NCBI RefSeq assembly: GCF_002237655.1
Contig: NZ_NOKT01000018.1
Location: 62,001 to 126,000, forward strand
DNA from: Streptomyces sp. XY006
GTDB lineage: Bacteria; Actinomycetota; Actinomycetes; Streptomycetales; Streptomycetaceae
Length of the DNA stretch: 64,000 nucleotides
Reading direction: 5' to 3'
Shown: positions 53,732 to 62,199 of the stretch, piece after piece
How the letters are laid out: each line of letters starts with the position of its first letter
Position numbering within the stretch: position 1 is the first letter of the stretch
Notes under the pieces: model-generated
Database searches by the model: none
What the model saw: only the letters and a program-made list of their open reading frames with translations
Told to the model about the DNA's origin: nothing
Program-made: the position numbers and the translations under genes

Positions 53732-54527
53732 CGACGCCCGGGTGCCGATCCTCATGTACCACGCGGTCGCCACCGACCCGAACGAGGCGACCCGCGCCCT
53801 GTCCGTGACCCCGGAGGCGTTCGCCGGGCAGATGGCGGTGCTCGCCGACCGGGGCCTGACCCCGCTCACCACCGCCGATCTCGCGGCCCGCTGGCGCTCG
53901 GGCCGCCCGCTGCCGCAGCGGCCGGTCCTCGTCACCTTCGACGACGGCTACGAGGGCGTCCACCGGCACGCGCTGCCCGCCCTCGCCAAACACGGCTTCC
54001 CGGCCACCCTGTTCGTCTCGACCGGGTGGCTCAGGGGGCCGTACGACACCGGTGGCGGCCTGGACACCATGCTCGACTGGGACCAGGTGCGCGAACTCGC
54101 GGCGGCGGGCGTGGAGATCGGCGGGCACAGCCACAGCCACCCGCAGCTCGACCAGGTCTCCGACGCCACCCTGCGCTTCGAGCTGATCCACTGCAAGGAG
54201 ATCGTCTCGGACCAACTGGGCACCGTCCCGGCCTCGTTCGCCTACCCGTACGGCTACTCCAGCCGCCGGGTCCGGCAGGCGGTGCGCGAGACGGGGTACG
54301 CCCAGGCCCTCGCCGTCGGCAACGGCCTCGCGCGCCGGGCGCAGGGGCCGTACGCCCTGCGGCGGGTGACGGTGCGGCGCGGCACGGGCATCGAGGAGTT
54401 CGAGCGGCTGGTCGAGGGCCGGGCGATCACCCGGACGTTCGCCCGGGACCGGGCCCTGACCAAGGGGTACGCCATGGTCCGCAGGACCCGGCAGGCGCGC
54501 CGGCTGCTCGCCCGCCCGGGCGGCTGA
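53724..54527 (+). CDS. Polysaccharide deacetylase (NodB homology)
   Basis: 267 aa. Metal and base residues: Asp73/Asp74 in TFDDGYEG and His135/His139 in GGHSHSHPQL; VPASFAYPYGYSS is motif 3. No clear signal peptide, unlike secreted chitin deacetylases, so it may act on the cytoplasmic or membrane product of the two glycosyltransferases. GTG start overlaps the previous gene by 8 bp. C terminus rich in Arg. Confidence 0.9.
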   Translation: MSDDARVPILMYHAVATDPNEATRALSVTPEAFAGQMAVLADRGLTPLTTADLAARWRSGRPLPQRPVLVTFDDGYEGVHRHALPALAKHGFPATLFVSTGWLRGPYDTGGGLDTMLDWDQVRELAAAGVEIGGHSHSHPQLDQVSDATLRFELIHCKEIVSDQLGTVPASFAYPYGYSSRRVRQAVRETGYAQALAVGNGLARRAQGPYALRRVTVRRGTGIEEFERLVEGRAITRTFARDRALTKGYAMVRRTRQARRLLARPGG

Positions 54528-54608
54528 CCTGCGCGCGGGCGACCTGCCGCGGGCACCCGGAAACGGAAACCGGGTGCACGCGGCGCGCCCGTGCCGGATC
54601 ATGGCGGC

Positions 54609-55703
54609 ATGTCTGACAACCCGCACGAGGCGCTGCCGATCCGGCTCAACGTCGACGACTCCGACTCCCCGTCCGATGTCGTCGACGCGCTGTTCCTCGG
54701 CCGCTTCGCGACGGGCGAGCAGCCGTACTCCCACGCGGCGAACATCGACCGGGTCCGCTCCGGCGCGACGCTGATGCCGTCCGGCGCCCGGGTGCTGCGC
54801 GTCGCCCGGGACGACGACCGCAGCGCGACGCTCGCGGAGGGCGACGGCTGGACGCTGCTGGTCTCGCGCTGGAACCGGGGCGCCGACGTCACGGTGACGG
54901 CGACCAGCGAGGACCTGGCGAAGAAGATCCTCGACCAGGCCACGGACGGCGCGGCGGACGAGCCCGAACCGCAGCCGGAGAACGTCACGATGGGCTTCTG
55001 GTACGTCTCGCCGCGCCGCGGCCCGCACCGCACGACCCGCCAGATCGCCGCGGGCACCTGGGACGAGGTCCGGCCCAACTACACCGCGCCCGTGGCGGAC
55101 GCCATGGACCGGCTGATGAAGACGACCCCCGAGGACATCGCGGGCCGGCTGCTGTTGCTGCACGGCCCGCCGGGCACCGGCAAGACCTCGGCGCTGCGCA
55201 CGCTCGCCCGGTCCTGGCGCGACTGGTGCCAGGTCGACTGCGTCCTGGACCCCGAGCGGCTGTTCTCCGACGTCGGCTACCTCATGGACATCGCCATCGG
55301 CGAGGAGGACGCGACGGGCAAGGGCCGCTGGCGGCTGCTGCTCCTGGAGGACTGCGACGAGCTGATCCGGGGCGAGGCCAAGCACACGGCGGGCCAGGCC
55401 CTGTCGCGGCTGCTCAACCTGACCGACGGGCTGCTCGGCCAGGGCCGCAACGTCCTGGTCGGTGTCACCACCAACGAGGACCTGGAGCGCCTGCACCCCG
55501 CGGTCGTCCGTCCCGGCCGCTGTCTCGCCCGGATCGAGGTGGGGCCGCTGACCCGCGCCGAGGCGGTGGGCTGGCTGGGCCGCGAGGAGGGCGTCGGCCG
55601 CGAGGGCGCCACCCTGGCGGAGCTGTACGCGCTGCGCCGCGGCACGTCCCCGACCGCCCTGCCGGAGCCGCGCGGGGGCGTGGACGCGGGCCTGTATCTG
55701 TAG
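54609..55703 (+). CDS. AAA-family ATPase with N-terminal DUF5925-like domain
   Basis: 364 aa. N-terminal domain to about 115 (VVDALFLGRFATGEQPYSHAANIDRVR), then GFWYVSPRRGPHRTTRQI, then an AAA core: Walker A GPPGTGKTS (Lys192), Walker B LLLLEDCDE (about 243-251), sensor 1 GVTTNEDLERLHPAVVRPGR with the arginine finger. Cytoplasmic. No operon partner: the DUF72 gene follows by 33 bp. No SD before the ATG, so possibly leaderless. Function unknown; the fold suggests a remodelling ATPase. Confidence 0.85.
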   Translation: MSDNPHEALPIRLNVDDSDSPSDVVDALFLGRFATGEQPYSHAANIDRVRSGATLMPSGARVLRVARDDDRSATLAEGDGWTLLVSRWNRGADVTVTATSEDLAKKILDQATDGAADEPEPQPENVTMGFWYVSPRRGPHRTTRQIAAGTWDEVRPNYTAPVADAMDRLMKTTPEDIAGRLLLLHGPPGTGKTSALRTLARSWRDWCQVDCVLDPERLFSDVGYLMDIAIGEEDATGKGRWRLLLLEDCDELIRGEAKHTAGQALSRLLNLTDGLLGQGRNVLVGVTTNEDLERLHPAVVRPGRCLARIEVGPLTRAEAVGWLGREEGVGREGATLAELYALRRGTSPTALPEPRGGVDAGLYL

Positions 55704-55736
55704 GAGGTCGCCGCCCGCCGGTGTTTTCATGGGGCT

Positions 55737-56507
55737 ATGACCCTGTTCGTCGGCACGTCCGGATGGCAGTACAAGGACTGGCGGGACGTCCTCTACCCGT
55801 CCGGGCTGCCGATGCGGCTCTGGCTGGAGGAGTACGCGGGGCACTTCGCCACCGTCGAGATCAACAACGCCTTCTACCGGCTGCCGTCCCGGGAGACCTT
55901 CGAGGGCTGGCGCGGCCGGGTGCCGCCGGACTTCGTCGTGGCGGTCAAGGCGAGCCGCTATCTGACCCACATCAAGCGGCTCAAGGAGCCCGAGGAGCCG
56001 GTGCACCGGCTGATGTCCCACGCGGAGGGCCTCGGCGACCGCCTCGGCCCGGTCCTCCTGCAGCTCCCGCCCAACCTGCGCGCCGACCCCGGTCTGCTCG
56101 ACGTCTGCCTGGCCTGCTTCCCTGCCTCGACGCGGGTCGCGGTCGAGCCCCGCCACGACTCCTGGTGGACGCCTGAGGTCCGCGCGGTCCTGGAGTCCCG
56201 GCGCGCCGCCCTGTGCTGGGCCGACGTCCTGGCCCGCCCGGCGACGCCGCTGTGGCGCACGGCCGACTGGGGCTACGTCCGCTTCCACCAGGGCCGCGCC
56301 CAGCCGTGGCCCCGCTACGGCCGCCGCTCCCTGGCCACCTGGCTCGACCGCATCGACACGACCTGGCACGAGGGCGAGGACGTCTACGCGTACTTCAACA
56401 ACGACCCGGGCGGCGCGGCCGTGGCGGACGCGATGGCGTTCGCGCGGGCGGGAAGGTCGGCGGGCCTGGAGATCACCCGCACGCCGGAGCACCTGGTCCC
56501 CACGTGA
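55737..56507 (+). CDS. DUF72 family protein
   Basis: 256 aa TIM-barrel. Marks: LFVGTSGWQYKDWRDVLYP, FATVEINNAFYRLPSRETFEGW, VVAVKASRYLTHIKRL, GPVLLQLPPNL and VYAYFNNDPGGAAVADA. Widespread, no defined activity; a TIM-barrel hydrolase or isomerase is guessed from the fold only. The ATG has no SD; TTTCAT 6 nt upstream may be the -10 of a leaderless mRNA. Confidence 0.88.
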   Translation: MTLFVGTSGWQYKDWRDVLYPSGLPMRLWLEEYAGHFATVEINNAFYRLPSRETFEGWRGRVPPDFVVAVKASRYLTHIKRLKEPEEPVHRLMSHAEGLGDRLGPVLLQLPPNLRADPGLLDVCLACFPASTRVAVEPRHDSWWTPEVRAVLESRRAALCWADVLARPATPLWRTADWGYVRFHQGRAQPWPRYGRRSLATWLDRIDTTWHEGEDVYAYFNNDPGGAAVADAMAFARAGRSAGLEITRTPEHLVPT

Positions 56508-56538
56508 CAGACACCGGTCACCCCGACCCGCCGGGACG

Positions 56539-56731
56539 CACCTGAGCGCGTCGCCCGCGTCCCGCCAGGGCGTTTCAGAGCACACCTGAACACGTCGCCC
56601 GCGTCCCGCCAGGGCGTTTCAGAGCGCACCTGAACGCGTCGCCCGCGTCCCGCCGGGGCGCACCTGAGCGCACCTGAACACGTCGCCCCCGTCCCGCCGG
56701 GGCGTCCCCGAGCACTCCTGAGCGCGTTGCC
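56539..56731. repeat. 44-bp tandem repeat array
   Basis: Units at 56539-56582, 56583-56626, 56627-56660 (shortened), 56661-56670 (fragment), 56671-56714 and 56715-56731 (start only). Each begins CACCTGARCRCGTCGCCC and contains CGTCCCGCCRGGGCG, which can fold. It fills the whole space between the convergent DUF72 and GntR genes, with no room for a gene. Units 1 and 2 differ at three positions. Confidence 0.85.
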
Positions 56732-57100
56732 CTATCCCCCGTAAGCCGCCCGCAGGGCGTCCCGTACCGCGGCGAGGGCCGCGTCCTCGCCCTGTCCCAG
56801 GCGGCGGGCCCGCTCGACGTACGCCTGGGCGGCGGCCGCCAGCTCCCGCTCCGCCGCCGCACCGGCGGCGGCCACGAACGTGCCGTTGCGGCCCCGCGTC
56901 TCGATCACCCCGTCCGCCTCCAGCGCGCGGTACGCCTTCGCCACCGTGTTCGCCGCGAGGCCCAGCGACTCGGCCAGCCCGCGCACGGTCGGCAGCCGGT
57001 ACCCCACCGGCAGTTCGCCCGACCGTGCCTGCTCGGAGATCCGCGCCCGCACCTGCTCGTACGGCGGGGCGCTGTCGTCGATGTCGATCTTCAAGGTCAC
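56732..57100 (-). CDS. YtrA-subfamily GntR regulator
   Basis: 122 aa. Winged helix at about 10-70 (APPYEQVRARISEQARSGELPVGYRLPTVRGLAESLGLAANTVAKAYRALEADGVIETRGRNGTFV), with a short helical dimer domain, the YtrA layout without a ligand domain. Start GTG is leaderless: GACAAT lies 7 nt upstream and there is no SD. Divergent from a GNAT-DUF402 pair, 72 bp away, which it probably controls along with itself. Downstream lies the 44-bp repeat array. Confidence 0.9.
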   Translation of the reverse strand: MTLKIDIDDSAPPYEQVRARISEQARSGELPVGYRLPTVRGLAESLGLAANTVAKAYRALEADGVIETRGRNGTFVAAAGAAAERELAAAAQAYVERARRLGQGEDAALAAVRDALRAAYGG

Positions 57101-57172
57101 AGGGCCGATTGTCCCGCACGGGACGGAAAATGAGAGGCACCCGGGGCCTGCCCCCACGTAGCGTGCGCCTCC

Positions 57173-58099
57173 ATGACCGTGATCGTGCGCGACCTGCGAC
57201 CCGATGTCCGAGCCGACGCCGAGGGGTTCTCCACCACCCGCCGCCTCGCCCTCCCCTACATGCTCTCCACGCCCGAGTCCGTGGTGCACACCCTGACCCA
57301 CGCCCACCCGGACGCCCACTTCACCCAGCTCGTCGCCGAGGAGGACGGGGAGATCATCGGCACGGCCCAGGTCGGTGTCGCCCACGAGAGCACGGAACCC
57401 GGCCAGGGTTCCGCCAACATCTACGTGCGTCCCGACCGCAGGCACCGCGGCGCCGGTTCGCTCCTGCTGCGCACCGCCGAGGAACGCCTCGCCGCGCTGG
57501 GCGTCACCAAGCTGTTCGCCTGGGTGCTGGACGAGCCGGAGAACCGCGCCTTCGCCGAACGGCGCGGCTTCCGGGCCAGCCGGTCGGCCTACTTCCTCCG
57601 CCTGGACCTGACGGCCGGCGGCCTGCCGCCCCGCCAGGACCCGCCGCCCGGCGTGGAGCTGCGCACCGCCGCCGACTTCGCGGACGACCCGCGCCCGCTG
57701 TTCGAGCTGGACGCGGAGGTGGTGGGCGACGAACCCGGCGACATCGACGTCGAGTTCACCGACTACGAGGCGTGGCTGGCGGAGAACTGGAGGCACCCGC
57801 TGCTCAACCGCGACCTGACCGTGGTCGCCGTCGTCGACGGCCGGCCGGCCGCCTTCAGCGTGGCCCACACCGACGGCACCCGCTACGGCACGGCCATGAC
57901 CGGCACCGCCCGGGAGTTCCGCGGCCGGGGCCTGGCCAAGCTCGCCAAGAACGACTCCCTGCACCGGGCGCGCGCCGCGGGGTACACGGAGGCGTTCACC
58001 GGCAACGACACGGGCAACGAGCCGATGATCGCCATCAACAAGTGGTTCGGCTACGAGGTCGCTGCGACGGAGGTGCGCCATGTCCGCGAACTCGGCTGA
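57173..58099 (+). CDS. Double GNAT-domain N-acetyltransferase
   Basis: 308 aa. Two GNAT units: the first with IYVRPDRRHRGAGSLLLRTAEERL (acetyl-CoA loop RxxGxG near residue 90), the second with AREFRGRGLAKLAKNDSLHRARAAGYTEAFTGNDTGNEPMIAINKWFGY. Substrate unknown; the architecture resembles mycothiol synthase-like and aminoglycoside-type tandem GNATs. TAGCGT 8 nt before the ATG suggests a leaderless mRNA. Overlaps the DUF402 gene by 20 bp. Confidence 0.88.
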   Translation: MTVIVRDLRPDVRADAEGFSTTRRLALPYMLSTPESVVHTLTHAHPDAHFTQLVAEEDGEIIGTAQVGVAHESTEPGQGSANIYVRPDRRHRGAGSLLLRTAEERLAALGVTKLFAWVLDEPENRAFAERRGFRASRSAYFLRLDLTAGGLPPRQDPPPGVELRTAADFADDPRPLFELDAEVVGDEPGDIDVEFTDYEAWLAENWRHPLLNRDLTVVAVVDGRPAAFSVAHTDGTRYGTAMTGTAREFRGRGLAKLAKNDSLHRARAAGYTEAFTGNDTGNEPMIAINKWFGYEVAATEVRHVRELG

Positions 58100-58580
58100 C
58101 CGTCCCGCCCGGCTGGACGTCGTGCTCGTCAAGGCGGGCCGCACGAAGATCCGTTACACGGGTGAGCTCCTGGCGGACGACGGCAACCGGATCGCCGTCC
58201 GTGCCCCGTGGGCGGGCTCCGGGGTCCGCGACTTCGGCTTCGTCCGCTTCGAGCCGGGGGACGTCTTCACCGAGTACTACTGGCGCGACCGCTGGTACGC
58301 GGTCAAAGAGGTCCGCTCCGCCGCGGGCACGCTGAAGGGCTGGTACTGCGACGTGACGCGGCCGGCCCTGCGCTCCGGTGCCGAGCTGGTCGTGGAAGAC
58401 CTCGACCTGGACCTGTGGCGCTCGGCCGACGGCACGGACGTACGGCGGCTGGACGAGGACGAGTTCGCGGCGAGCGGCCTCGCCGAGGCGGACCCCGAGG
58501 CGGCCCGGGCCGCCCTGGCCGCGCTCGACGAGCTGGAGGCCCTGGCCCGCGACGGCGGCTTCACCACGCTGCCGGCCTGA
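58080..58580 (+). CDS. DUF402 protein (Ntdp/FomD-like)
   Basis: 166 aa. DUF402 pattern: RDFGFVRFEPGDVFTEYYWRDRWYAVKEVR, GWYCDVTRPA, and the acidic LVVEDLDLDLWRSADGTDVRRLDEDEFA, whose Asp residues bind metal in Ntdp (nucleoside tri/diphosphatase) and FomD. Probable metal-dependent nucleotide hydrolase. It starts 20 bp inside the GNAT gene, so co-translated. Acidic C-terminal helix (EADPEAARAALAALDELEAL). Confidence 0.85.
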   Translation: MSANSADRPARLDVVLVKAGRTKIRYTGELLADDGNRIAVRAPWAGSGVRDFGFVRFEPGDVFTEYYWRDRWYAVKEVRSAAGTLKGWYCDVTRPALRSGAELVVEDLDLDLWRSADGTDVRRLDEDEFAASGLAEADPEAARAALAALDELEALARDGGFTTLPA

Positions 58581-58672
58581 CCGCGGCTCACCGCGCCGGC
58601 GGCGAGCGTCCCGCGTCCGCCCCTCAAGGCACCGGCGCGACGAGCACCCCGCGACCGCCGGCGGGGCACCGG

Positions 58673-59302
58673 TCAGGGCGCCGGCGCGACCACCGCGTAC
58701 CGCTCGTCCGTCACCTCGCCGCCCCACAGCAGCGCGTCGCCCGACAGCCGCTCCACGCGCACCCGTCCGGCGATCGGGGCGAGGAGGCCGGTGAGCCGCT
58801 CGGCCGGTATGCCCACCGGATCCACGCTCCCCCACACGCCCTCGACCAGCACCAGCCGCCCGCCCGGCCGCAGCAGCCCGTACCAGTGGCGCAGGACGCG
58901 GGCCGGGTCGGGCAGGGTCCACAGGACATGCCGGACCAGCACGGCGTCGAAGCGCTGCTCACCGACCGGCGGTGCCGCCGCGTCACCGATGAGGAACACC
59001 GCGTCACGGCCGGCCAGTTTCTCCCGGGCGAGGCGCACCATCGCCGGGGAGAGGTCCACGCCCGTCACCCGGTGTCCCTGCTCGGCGGCGAGCAGTGACA
59101 GGCTGCCCGTGCCGCAGCCGACGTCGAGGACGTCACCCGGGCGCCGGGGCAGCCAGTCGCGCAGCCGCTCCGCCCAGGCGCCGCGCACCGCCGGGTCGCG
59201 CAGCCCGTGGTCCGGCTCCTCGTCGAAGACGGCGGCCTGCGCGTCCCAGTCCACGGCGCCGCCGGTGTCCGCCGAGGTCATGCCGTCACTGTCGTTCGTC
59301 AT
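58673..59302 (-). CDS. Class I SAM-dependent methyltransferase
   Basis: 209 aa. Motif I VLDVGCGTGSLSLLA (about residue 55), VTGVDLSPAMVRLAREK, DAVLVRHVLWTLPDPARVLRHWYGLLRPGGRLVLVE. UbiE/methyltransf_11 type; small-molecule target unknown. The start at MTNDSDG was chosen by length; no SD is visible, so possibly leaderless. Stands alone between the DUF402 gene and a small plus-strand gene. Confidence 0.9.
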   Translation of the reverse strand: MTNDSDGMTSADTGGAVDWDAQAAVFDEEPDHGLRDPAVRGAWAERLRDWLPRRPGDVLDVGCGTGSLSLLAAEQGHRVTGVDLSPAMVRLAREKLAGRDAVFLIGDAAAPPVGEQRFDAVLVRHVLWTLPDPARVLRHWYGLLRPGGRLVLVEGVWGSVDPVGIPAERLTGLLAPIAGRVRVERLSGDALLWGGEVTDERYAVVAPAP

Positions 59303-59440
59303 GGGCCCAAGAGTGACACCCGCCACTGACACTCGATTCGTGACTGCGGCCACAGACAGACCGGGAGCGATGAGGAACTCTCCCCCGAAAGGTCTACCTC
59401 CGTGAGAACGCGGAACCCGGGAGACCCGAAGGAGGCAGCC

Positions 59441-59578
59441 ATGCGCCGTGTGACCGTGCAGAAGCCCCTGAAGAGGACCGACCTCCGCCGGATCCGCGAG
59501 GAGGCCGACCACCAGCGCCCCGCCGGGCGCCCTGAGGTCCGCAAGGACGTCGCGCGCACCTGGTGGCCGGACGGCTGA
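59441..59578 (+). CDS. Small 45-aa basic protein
   Basis: 45 aa: begins MRRVTVQKPLKRTDLRRIRE and ends VARTWWPDG. An ideal ribosome site GGAGG lies 5 bp before the ATG, and codon positions show Streptomyces GC3. Basic, one likely helix, Trp-Trp near the end. Not recognised; could bind nucleic acid or a membrane. Too short for common gene finders. Confidence 0.6.
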   Translation: MRRVTVQKPLKRTDLRRIREEADHQRPAGRPEVRKDVARTWWPDG

Positions 59579-59603
59579 CCGGCCGGCGCCGTCATGAGAC
59601 GTG

Positions 59604-60053
59604 TCAGAGCAGTCGCTTGCGGTAGTGGATACGGTCGTAGGGACCGTCGGCGCGGCGCTCCACCGGCTCGTAGCCGAATTTCGGGTAGAGCCGCTGGTTC
59701 TCCCACATCAGCGCGTTCGTACAGAGCCTGACCTCGGGCAGGCCCAGCGCACGCGCGCGTGCGTCCACGAAACGCAGCAGCCGCCGCCCCACTCCCCTGC
59801 CGTGCGCGGTGGGGTGGACGGCGATGGTGTCGAGGAAGAGGTGGTCCTCGCGCGCCTCGACGACCACGAGACCGAGCACCGGATCCCCGGTCACGAACAC
59901 CCTGCCCGCGGCCACGTTCGCCGCGTGGTCCTCCCGCATGGGCTGCGGCACTTGGCCGATGCGCTCGATGTAGGGGCGGAAGGCCGCGTCGATCACCTCC
60001 GCGACGGCCGGTACGTCGGCGGCGCCGGCCGGCCGGATCTCCTCGTCTGCCAT
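59604..60053 (-). CDS. GNAT-family N-acetyltransferase
   Basis: 149 aa. GNAT core: PVLGLVVVEAREDHLFLDTIAVHPTAHGRGVGRRLLRFVDARARALG (acetyl-CoA loop GRGVG) and LCTNALMWENQRLYPKFGYEPVERR. Substrate unknown. The ATG follows TACCGT by 6 nt and has no SD, a leaderless pattern. Confidence 0.9.
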   Translation of the reverse strand: MADEEIRPAGAADVPAVAEVIDAAFRPYIERIGQVPQPMREDHAANVAAGRVFVTGDPVLGLVVVEAREDHLFLDTIAVHPTAHGRGVGRRLLRFVDARARALGLPEVRLCTNALMWENQRLYPKFGYEPVERRADGPYDRIHYRKRLL

Positions 60054-60234
60054 GCCGTGACGGTACCTACCTGATGCCAGTCTGAGCACTCCCTTAACGC
60101 GACCATAAGGATCTCCTCCACCCGCCCCCAGCAGGCGATTTCCCGCTCCTCGGGGGCTAGCTTCGGAGCACCCCACGGGATTCGGCCCGTTCGGGCCCGG
60201 TCCAGATCCACGCACCGTTTCGAGGAGTTCCCGC

Positions 60235-61272
60235 ATGCCCGCACGCCGCACGGCAGCCAGCGTCGCCACCCTCGGCGCCCTCCCGCTCGCCCTCACCGCG
60301 CTGTCCGCCGGCCCGGCGGCCGCGCACGGTTCGATGGGCGACCCGGTCAGCCGGGTCTCGCAGTGCTACGCCGAGGGCCCCGAGAGCCCGAAGTCGGCCG
60401 CCTGCAAGGCGGCGGTGGCGGCGGGCGGCACCCAGGCCCTCTACGACTGGAACGGCATCCGCATCGGCGACGCGGGCGGACGCCACCAGCAGCTCATACC
60501 GGACGGCAAGCTGTGCAGCGCGAACAACGAGCAGTTCAAGGGGCTCGACCTGGCCCGCGCCGACTGGCCCGCGACCACCGTCAAGAGCGGCGCGCACACC
60601 TTCAAGTACCGGGTGACGGCCCCTCACAAGGGCACCTTCAAGGTGTACATCACCAAGTCCGGGTACGACCCGGCGAAGCCGCTCGCCTGGGGCGACCTGG
60701 ATCTGCAGAACCCGGTGGCGACGTCCACCGACCCGGCGGCCACGGGCGGTTTCTACACCTTCTCCGGCAGCCTGCCCGAGCGCTCCGGCAAGCACGTGCT
60801 GTACGCGGTCTGGCAGCGCTCGGACAGCCCTGAGGCGTTCTACTCCTGCTCCGACGTCAGCTTCGGCGGCGGTGCAGCGGCCGGTGACGGCGCGGCGGCC
60901 GGTGACGGCGGGTCCGCCGGCGGTGGCGCCGCTCCGGCTCCGTCCGCCTCCGCCCCCTCCGAGGAGCAGATCGAGCAGGGCAACGACAAGTCGACGATCG
61001 AGCACGGCGGACACGGCGACGACGACCCCAGCACCTCGGCGGAGCCCGCCGCGGCCCCGCGGGACACCACCGAGGACGAGCCGAAGGCGGCCGCCGCCGC
61101 CCCGAACGAGCCGAAGGCCGCCGGTGCCACCGCGGGCCTCGCCGAGACGGGCGGTGACGGCAGCACCCCGTACGTCGCGATCGGCGGCGCGGCCGCGCTG
61201 GCGCTCGGTGCGTCGGCCCTGTTCCTGTCGGCCCGGCGCCGGGCGGTGAGCGGCGGCCGGCACGGCCGCTGA
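60235..61272 (+). CDS. AA10 lytic polysaccharide monooxygenase with LAETG wall anchor
   Basis: 345 aa. Signal peptide 1-30; mature N-terminal His31 (AAAHGSMGDPVSR) and His121 (SGAHTFKYR) form the copper brace, with Tyr203 near the axial site (AFYSC). Catalytic domain to about 210. A Gly/Ala/Asp/Glu spacer follows, then LAETG at 302-306, helix VAIGGAAALALGASALFL and RRR tail: a sortase class E signal. The enzyme would oxidatively cut chitin or cellulose while attached to the wall. GAGGAG before the ATG. Wall-fixed LPMOs are unusual. Confidence 0.92.
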   Translation: MPARRTAASVATLGALPLALTALSAGPAAAHGSMGDPVSRVSQCYAEGPESPKSAACKAAVAAGGTQALYDWNGIRIGDAGGRHQQLIPDGKLCSANNEQFKGLDLARADWPATTVKSGAHTFKYRVTAPHKGTFKVYITKSGYDPAKPLAWGDLDLQNPVATSTDPAATGGFYTFSGSLPERSGKHVLYAVWQRSDSPEAFYSCSDVSFGGGAAAGDGAAAGDGGSAGGGAAPAPSASAPSEEQIEQGNDKSTIEHGGHGDDDPSTSAEPAAAPRDTTEDEPKAAAAAPNEPKAAGATAGLAETGGDGSTPYVAIGGAAALALGASALFLSARRRAVSGGRHGR

Positions 61273-61281
61273 CCCGGGACT

Positions 61282-61318
61282 CGGGGCCTGTCCGGCGGCT
61301 CAGGCCGGACAGGCCCCG
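61282..61318. terminator. Bidirectional terminator between LPMO and lipase genes
   Basis: 14-bp perfect arms (CGGGGCCTGTCCGG and complement), 9-nt loop, between convergent genes. Confidence 0.85.
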
Positions 61319-61338
61319 AAACGTTTCCCTGACACGTG

Positions 61339-62199
61339 TCACTCGAATGCCGAGGCGCAGGTGGTGGGCGTGGCACGGCCCGGGTCGAGGGCGTTGGCCA
61401 CCTCGTGGAAGGCGATCCGGTCGAACAGCCCGACGGCCACGTGCTCGGACAGGTCCAGCGGGCACAGGTCCTGCAGCAGGACGTTGCGCACGTCCGGCCC
61501 GCTCAGGTACTGGCTGCGCCACGGTGTGACGACCTCGTCGTACTTGGTGGCGATGACGGTGTAGCGCACACCGGGGACGGTGTCGCCGCCGGCGTTGAGC
61601 TTCGTGAGGAAGCCGGAGCCGGCGACCTGGTCGGCGAGGGCGGGCGTGTTCTTCGAGAGCAGGTCGGCGGCGCCCGGGAAGTAGGGCAGCAGGTGGGTGA
61701 AGCCGTTGAGGTCGGTGCCGTGGTTGCTGGGCGCGATGCCGACGAGGGCGTTCACCTTGGCGGCCCCGCCGAGGAAGCGCAGGTACCAGCGGGGCATCAT
61801 GCCGCCCTGTGAGTGGCCGACGAGGTCGGTCTCGGCGGCGCCGGTCGCGGCGAGCACCCGGTCGACGAAGTCCCTCAGCTGCGCGGCCGACTTCTCGACG
61901 GGCCCGAGGCCGTGGAAGAAGGGGACGCCTTCCAGCTGCCCGTAGTCGAGGGAGAAGACGCAGTAGCCGCGGACCTTGAGGTAGGGGGCGAGGCCCAGCC
62001 AGTTGTCGACGGAGTTGCCGAGGGTGCCGTGGACCAGGACGACGGGGCGGGGGTGGGCGGCGGACGGCTTGCAGGAATAGTCGTTCCAGCCGGAGCTCGA
62101 AGCGCCGGCGGCCTGGGCGGTGGTGGCGGGGACGGTGACGGCCGCGGCGGTCAGCAGCAGCGCGGCCAGGGGTCTGAGCACTCGTTTCCAGGGCAGCAT
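61339..62199 (-). CDS. Secreted triacylglycerol lipase (class 2)
   Basis: 286 aa. Signal peptide about 1-30. VVLVHGTLGN oxyanion loop, nucleophile Ser130 in LVGHSQGGMMPRWYL, and late catalytic His in LSEHVAVGL/FHEVANAL. Cys43, Cys80, Cys246 and Cys281 may pair. Family: Streptomyces secreted lipases (lipase class 2). AAGGAG 8 bp before the ATG. Two TTAC-N6-GTAA sites at 62284 and 62311 lie upstream. Confidence 0.93.
   Translation of the reverse strand: MLPWKRVLRPLAALLLTAAAVTVPATTAQAAGASSSGWNDYSCKPSAAHPRPVVLVHGTLGNSVDNWLGLAPYLKVRGYCVFSLDYGQLEGVPFFHGLGPVEKSAAQLRDFVDRVLAATGAAETDLVGHSQGGMMPRWYLRFLGGAAKVNALVGIAPSNHGTDLNGFTHLLPYFPGAADLLSKNTPALADQVAGSGFLTKLNAGGDTVPGVRYTVIATKYDEVVTPWRSQYLSGPDVRNVLLQDLCPLDLSEHVAVGLFDRIAFHEVANALDPGRATPTTCASAFE

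Noticed and set aside
56539..56731. CRISPR array
   Set aside because: Units are joined head to tail without unique spacers, and no cas genes are near; it is a tandem repeat.
60054..60234. DasR-type chitin operator before the LPMO
   Set aside because: Only a short CCAGTCTGAGCA resemblance to the ACTGGTCTAGACCACT consensus; not palindromic.
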